The position numbers were made by a program, and so were the translations under genes. Positions 61,101-64,000 of a DNA stretch of 64,000 bases are shown here, piece by piece. The notes under the pieces are model-generated. The model was not told the origin of the DNA. It was given only the letters and a program-made list of their open reading frames with translations, and searched no databases. This DNA is from Gossypium raimondii. Its lineage: Eukaryota > Streptophyta > Magnoliopsida > Malvales > Malvaceae. Numbering within the stretch: the first letter of the stretch is position 1; every line of letters begins with the position of its first letter. Location of the stretch: positions 3,968,001 to 4,032,000 of the forward strand of contig NC_068569.1 in the NCBI RefSeq assembly GCF_025698545.1, written 5' to 3'.

Positions 61101-61109
61101 TTTCCTTTA

Positions 61110-61196
61110 GTTTTTTCGTACTCGTAGTACTTACAAATCGATCGATTCCTGCTCCTCAGATCGTTAAGAAATCCGAAGACCCATATGCTATAACAG
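61110..61196 (+). other. Probable 5' UTR exon of TRAPPC5
   Basis: A GC-richer leader ends in AACAG|GTACTC at 61196/61197. The next acceptor (CTGTAG, 62541) lies 3 bases before the ATG, giving a leader intron of about 1.35 kb. The left edge is estimated. Confidence 0.5.
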
Positions 61197-62544
61197 GTAC
61201 TCATTCTACGAAACAAATCGTTCCTGTTTATCAATTTGTAAATGTGCTTATATATTTTTCGAGATGAAGTTACTGTTCTTTGCAGTATTGTCGAAATTCT
61301 CTATATGAAGTTTTTATCTCGTACGAATTTATGGGTTCCTTTGGGAATCCCAGAAAAAGAATACATTTCTTTGCTAGATCGTGATGATATTATTTTTGTG
61401 GGTCATCTTTGGTTACATTAGTGACCATTTGATTGGGAAAGAATAATTGGGTTGATCTTGCTTTCGATCACTGATGAGTAATTACTAAATATCTGAATTG
61501 TAGAATCAAGTTATGTGTTTTTATTTGGTTAATTTTACTGGTTTGAAATGATAACTGTGGAGCTGGAATTGTAGTGTTTCATCACTGTGATCGCAGCCGT
61601 TTCACATAAAGAGTCTGGTGATTCCTCCAGTGTCTGTCTCCCTTCTGTTTTATGTTTCCGTTTCAGCTACCGGTAGCCCAAAACTAAATGAGTAATACTA
61701 AGGCCATGAAAATGAGGTAGTATCCTTTGTGGCTTTTCCATCCAGCCAACTTATATACTTATTTAACAAGGAATGCTTAATTTTCACTAAGTACATATGT
61801 CAAACATATACTCGGACATTCATGCCGAATGCAGGTAACATATCCTTTACCAGAAACTGGAGCAAGCATCCAATACATTCGGTCACTGTCCCTCATAAAC
61901 CACTTTCCCCCAAATTTATTGTCCTCAGTAGCAAAATAAGATCTGATACCCTAGTCCTCAAGGCAAATAAGTTTCCAGCTTCTAAAGATAACCATTTGAG
62001 ATTCAAAACTGATTTCTCTGACTTACTGCCTCCCGTGGTATAGTCCAATCAACAGAGAAATGCTCATCTAGAGATTATTCTTTACAAAGAATTCAGCTTT
62101 TGTTTTGATTCTTGTGGTCTTAGCTATTTGGCCTTGGTCCTAACTCCTGAGTGTTGATTGTCAATGACCTCACTGTTCTCATCCCACCATTACATTTAGT
62201 GTCAGAAGTTGGAAATCTTGGAGTTTTAAACCTGCTTTTTACCCAATCAGCTAATTTATCACGATTAAATTCTTCAATTCGAAGGGAGAGATCCGAACTT
62301 GGACCAACTGCTTTGGAAAAAGGGCTTTTATAAACAAATGCTCTAGGGTCTCAGATCTTTATTGCTAGTAAATAAATCCAATCAGCTTGTATATCACAAT
62401 TAAATTCTTCAATTGTTCAAAATGGACTTCACAGTGAAGTGCATGCTTACTTGCTCGGTGTTTCACATACCTGATAGCTAACATTTTTGTCCCGCAGTTT
62501 TCTAGCAGCCAAACAGAAAATAATATTTTCTTTTCCTGTAGACA

Positions 62545-64000
62545 ATGATTGGAGTTGGGAAGATAAAGCAATACTCAAACATCCTTGAGAAGCCCCTCAG
62601 CAAGGGCAAACAAGAGGTTCCTCCACTCTCTCTTGATATCTCTTCCTCTTATGTTATGCTGAAATGCATCAGAAAATGATAAAGTTTAAACTGGAGACTT
62701 GCTTTTTCTTTTCCCTTATTTTATTTAAACTGTAAATTCGTATTCTTAGCAAGCAACCTGAGTTTCAGATTGTTTCAATAATTCACCTTTTTCTTCTTGT
62801 TGCAATATTTGACATCTATTGAGTTTGTTTCCTTTAACTTTTATTTTCTCATTGAATTATTTGATTTATCCATTAAATTAGTCGAGAAATTATGATCAAA
62901 TGAGGCAAATTAGTCTCAAAATAAGAAAAAAATAAATCCGTTGAGATCTTATTACTTTAGAAAATAGAAAAGGTGTTTACATAGACCAAAACTAACCAAA
63001 TCAATAGTAGCTTTTATTGGGGATTTGTTTTAAATCAATTTGGAGTCAAAATTTGAACTGTTGAATGTTGTGCTTCCATTTCAGGTTAGCTTGAGTGCCT
63101 TTGCATTTTTGTTCTCTGAGCTTGTTCAGTACAATCAAACTCGGGTTGACAACATTGCTGAATTAGAAAGAAGGTACTTTTTCTTAATGTTTTATAGTTG
63201 AATCTCATCATTGCTGACTGATCTTGAGATCTGATTATTTCACATTAAAGCTAATATTGGGATTTGGGATGATGCTTAGTTCAGTAAATGGCTCTTCTAT
63301 TGTCAATGAATCTAATATCTTTCATGGAAAATGGATCAGGCTGGAGGATGCAGGGTATGCTGTTGGGGCTCGAGTTCTTGAACTTTTATGCCATAGGGAT
63401 AAGGTACAACACATTCATAGACTATACCCCAGATTGCTATCGCAACAAGGTTCTCTTTTTTATTCTTCACTAGCATTCTTTATGTGCTACTTGCAAGTTG
63501 GACATCTACCACTCCTAGTTTTGGTAATGAGGTGAGAAAGTTTTGATGTAATACAAGAATGCTGGCCTAACACACCTTTTATGCTTGGTGGTTGTTATCT
63601 CAATTATGTTTGCATTCATATTTTTTGTCTGGGTTTAGCAATGTGTTTGGTTAAATGCGTGCTCATTTGTGTGTATACGTATGCTCTTATATGGTGTCAG
63701 TGCCGGTACTATGAACCTATGCTTTTTTATGCCTCAGGGGAATAGAAGGGAGACACGATTGTTGGGTATTTTATCCTTTGTGCACAGCACTGTCTGGAAG
63801 GTGTTATTTGGAAAGGTAAGTTGCAATCTTGTCTGCTGGTGAAACAATTGAAAGTTTGATGATACTGTCATATGGAATTTGGCTAGTTTCCTAGAAGCCT
63901 ATAGGCATGAGAAGTTTAGCTGGCATTTGCTTAAAATCAATGTAGTCTTAATGCTTCTCTTACCAGCTTTTTTTGGTACTATGTTAGGTGGCTGACTCTC
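62545..64000 (+). CDS. TRAPPC5: TRAPP complex subunit TRAPPC5/Trs31 (5' part, cut by window end)
   Basis: Core subunit of the TRAPP tethering complexes, the exchange factor for Rab1/Ypt1-type GTPases in ER-Golgi traffic. Coding exons seen: 62545-62616 (MIGVGKIKQYSNILEKPLSK...), 63085-63173 (VSLSAFAFLFSELVQYNQTR...), 63340-63403 (LEDAGYAVGARVLELLCHRD...) and 63738-63815 (GNRRETRLLGILSFVHSTVW...). Frames join exactly to 101 residues, about half of the usual length near 195; the remaining exons lie past 64000. The Bet3-like fold family is recognised by GARVLELL and the RRETRLLGIL-VHSTVWKVLFGK block. The ATG is the first in the exon after the leader intron. Confidence 0.93.

Overview
The window is nuclear DNA of a eudicot plant. 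It has AT-rich intergenic DNA, GT-AG introns throughout, plant-only families (type-B ARR, GDPDL, DUF295 F-box, DUF1068, temperature-induced lipocalin) and many LTR remnants. The LTRs carry repeated ACACGG..CGTGT palindromes, which I associate with Gossypium (cotton) and relatives. Genus is an inference; dicot is secure.

Layout. 1-4.6 kb: gene-poor, with a GC-richer island at about 0.95-1.42 kb and a family of diverged direct repeats. 5.1-8.1 kb (+): type-B response regulator. 8.65-9.6 kb (-): DUF1068 pseudogene. 9.9-10.3 kb: MITE-like element. 10.6-13.6 kb (-): ten-exon serine carboxypeptidase of family S28 (lysosomal Pro-X carboxypeptidase-like). 14.4-16.2 kb: truncated LTR. 16.7-19.7 kb: relics of lipocalin copies around a broken DUF295 F-box gene (-). 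20.3-21.0 kb (+): intact temperature-induced lipocalin. 21.6-25.8 kb (-): R-SNARE YKT6. 29.9-32.9 kb (+): GPI-anchored GDPD-like protein. 33.3-38.4 kb: LTR nested in LTR. 40.1-47.5 kb (-): FIP1-like polyadenylation factor with an apparently truncated C-terminus. 48.6-59.7 kb: four solo-LTR-like elements nested three deep, most with readable target-site duplications. 61.1 kb to the end (+): 5' part of TRAPP subunit TRAPPC5/Trs31.

Six of the seven well-formed genes (ARR, TIL, YKT6, GDPDL, FIP1, TRAPPC5) match, in order, what I remember of Arabidopsis AT5G58080-AT5G58030. The genes do not form an operon-like unit. They are a conserved block of unrelated housekeeping and signalling genes, expanded here by retroelements and one extra gene (the S28 peptidase). 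Exon boundaries were set by eye from GT/AG sites, reading frame and family conservation; joined frames close exactly in every complete gene.
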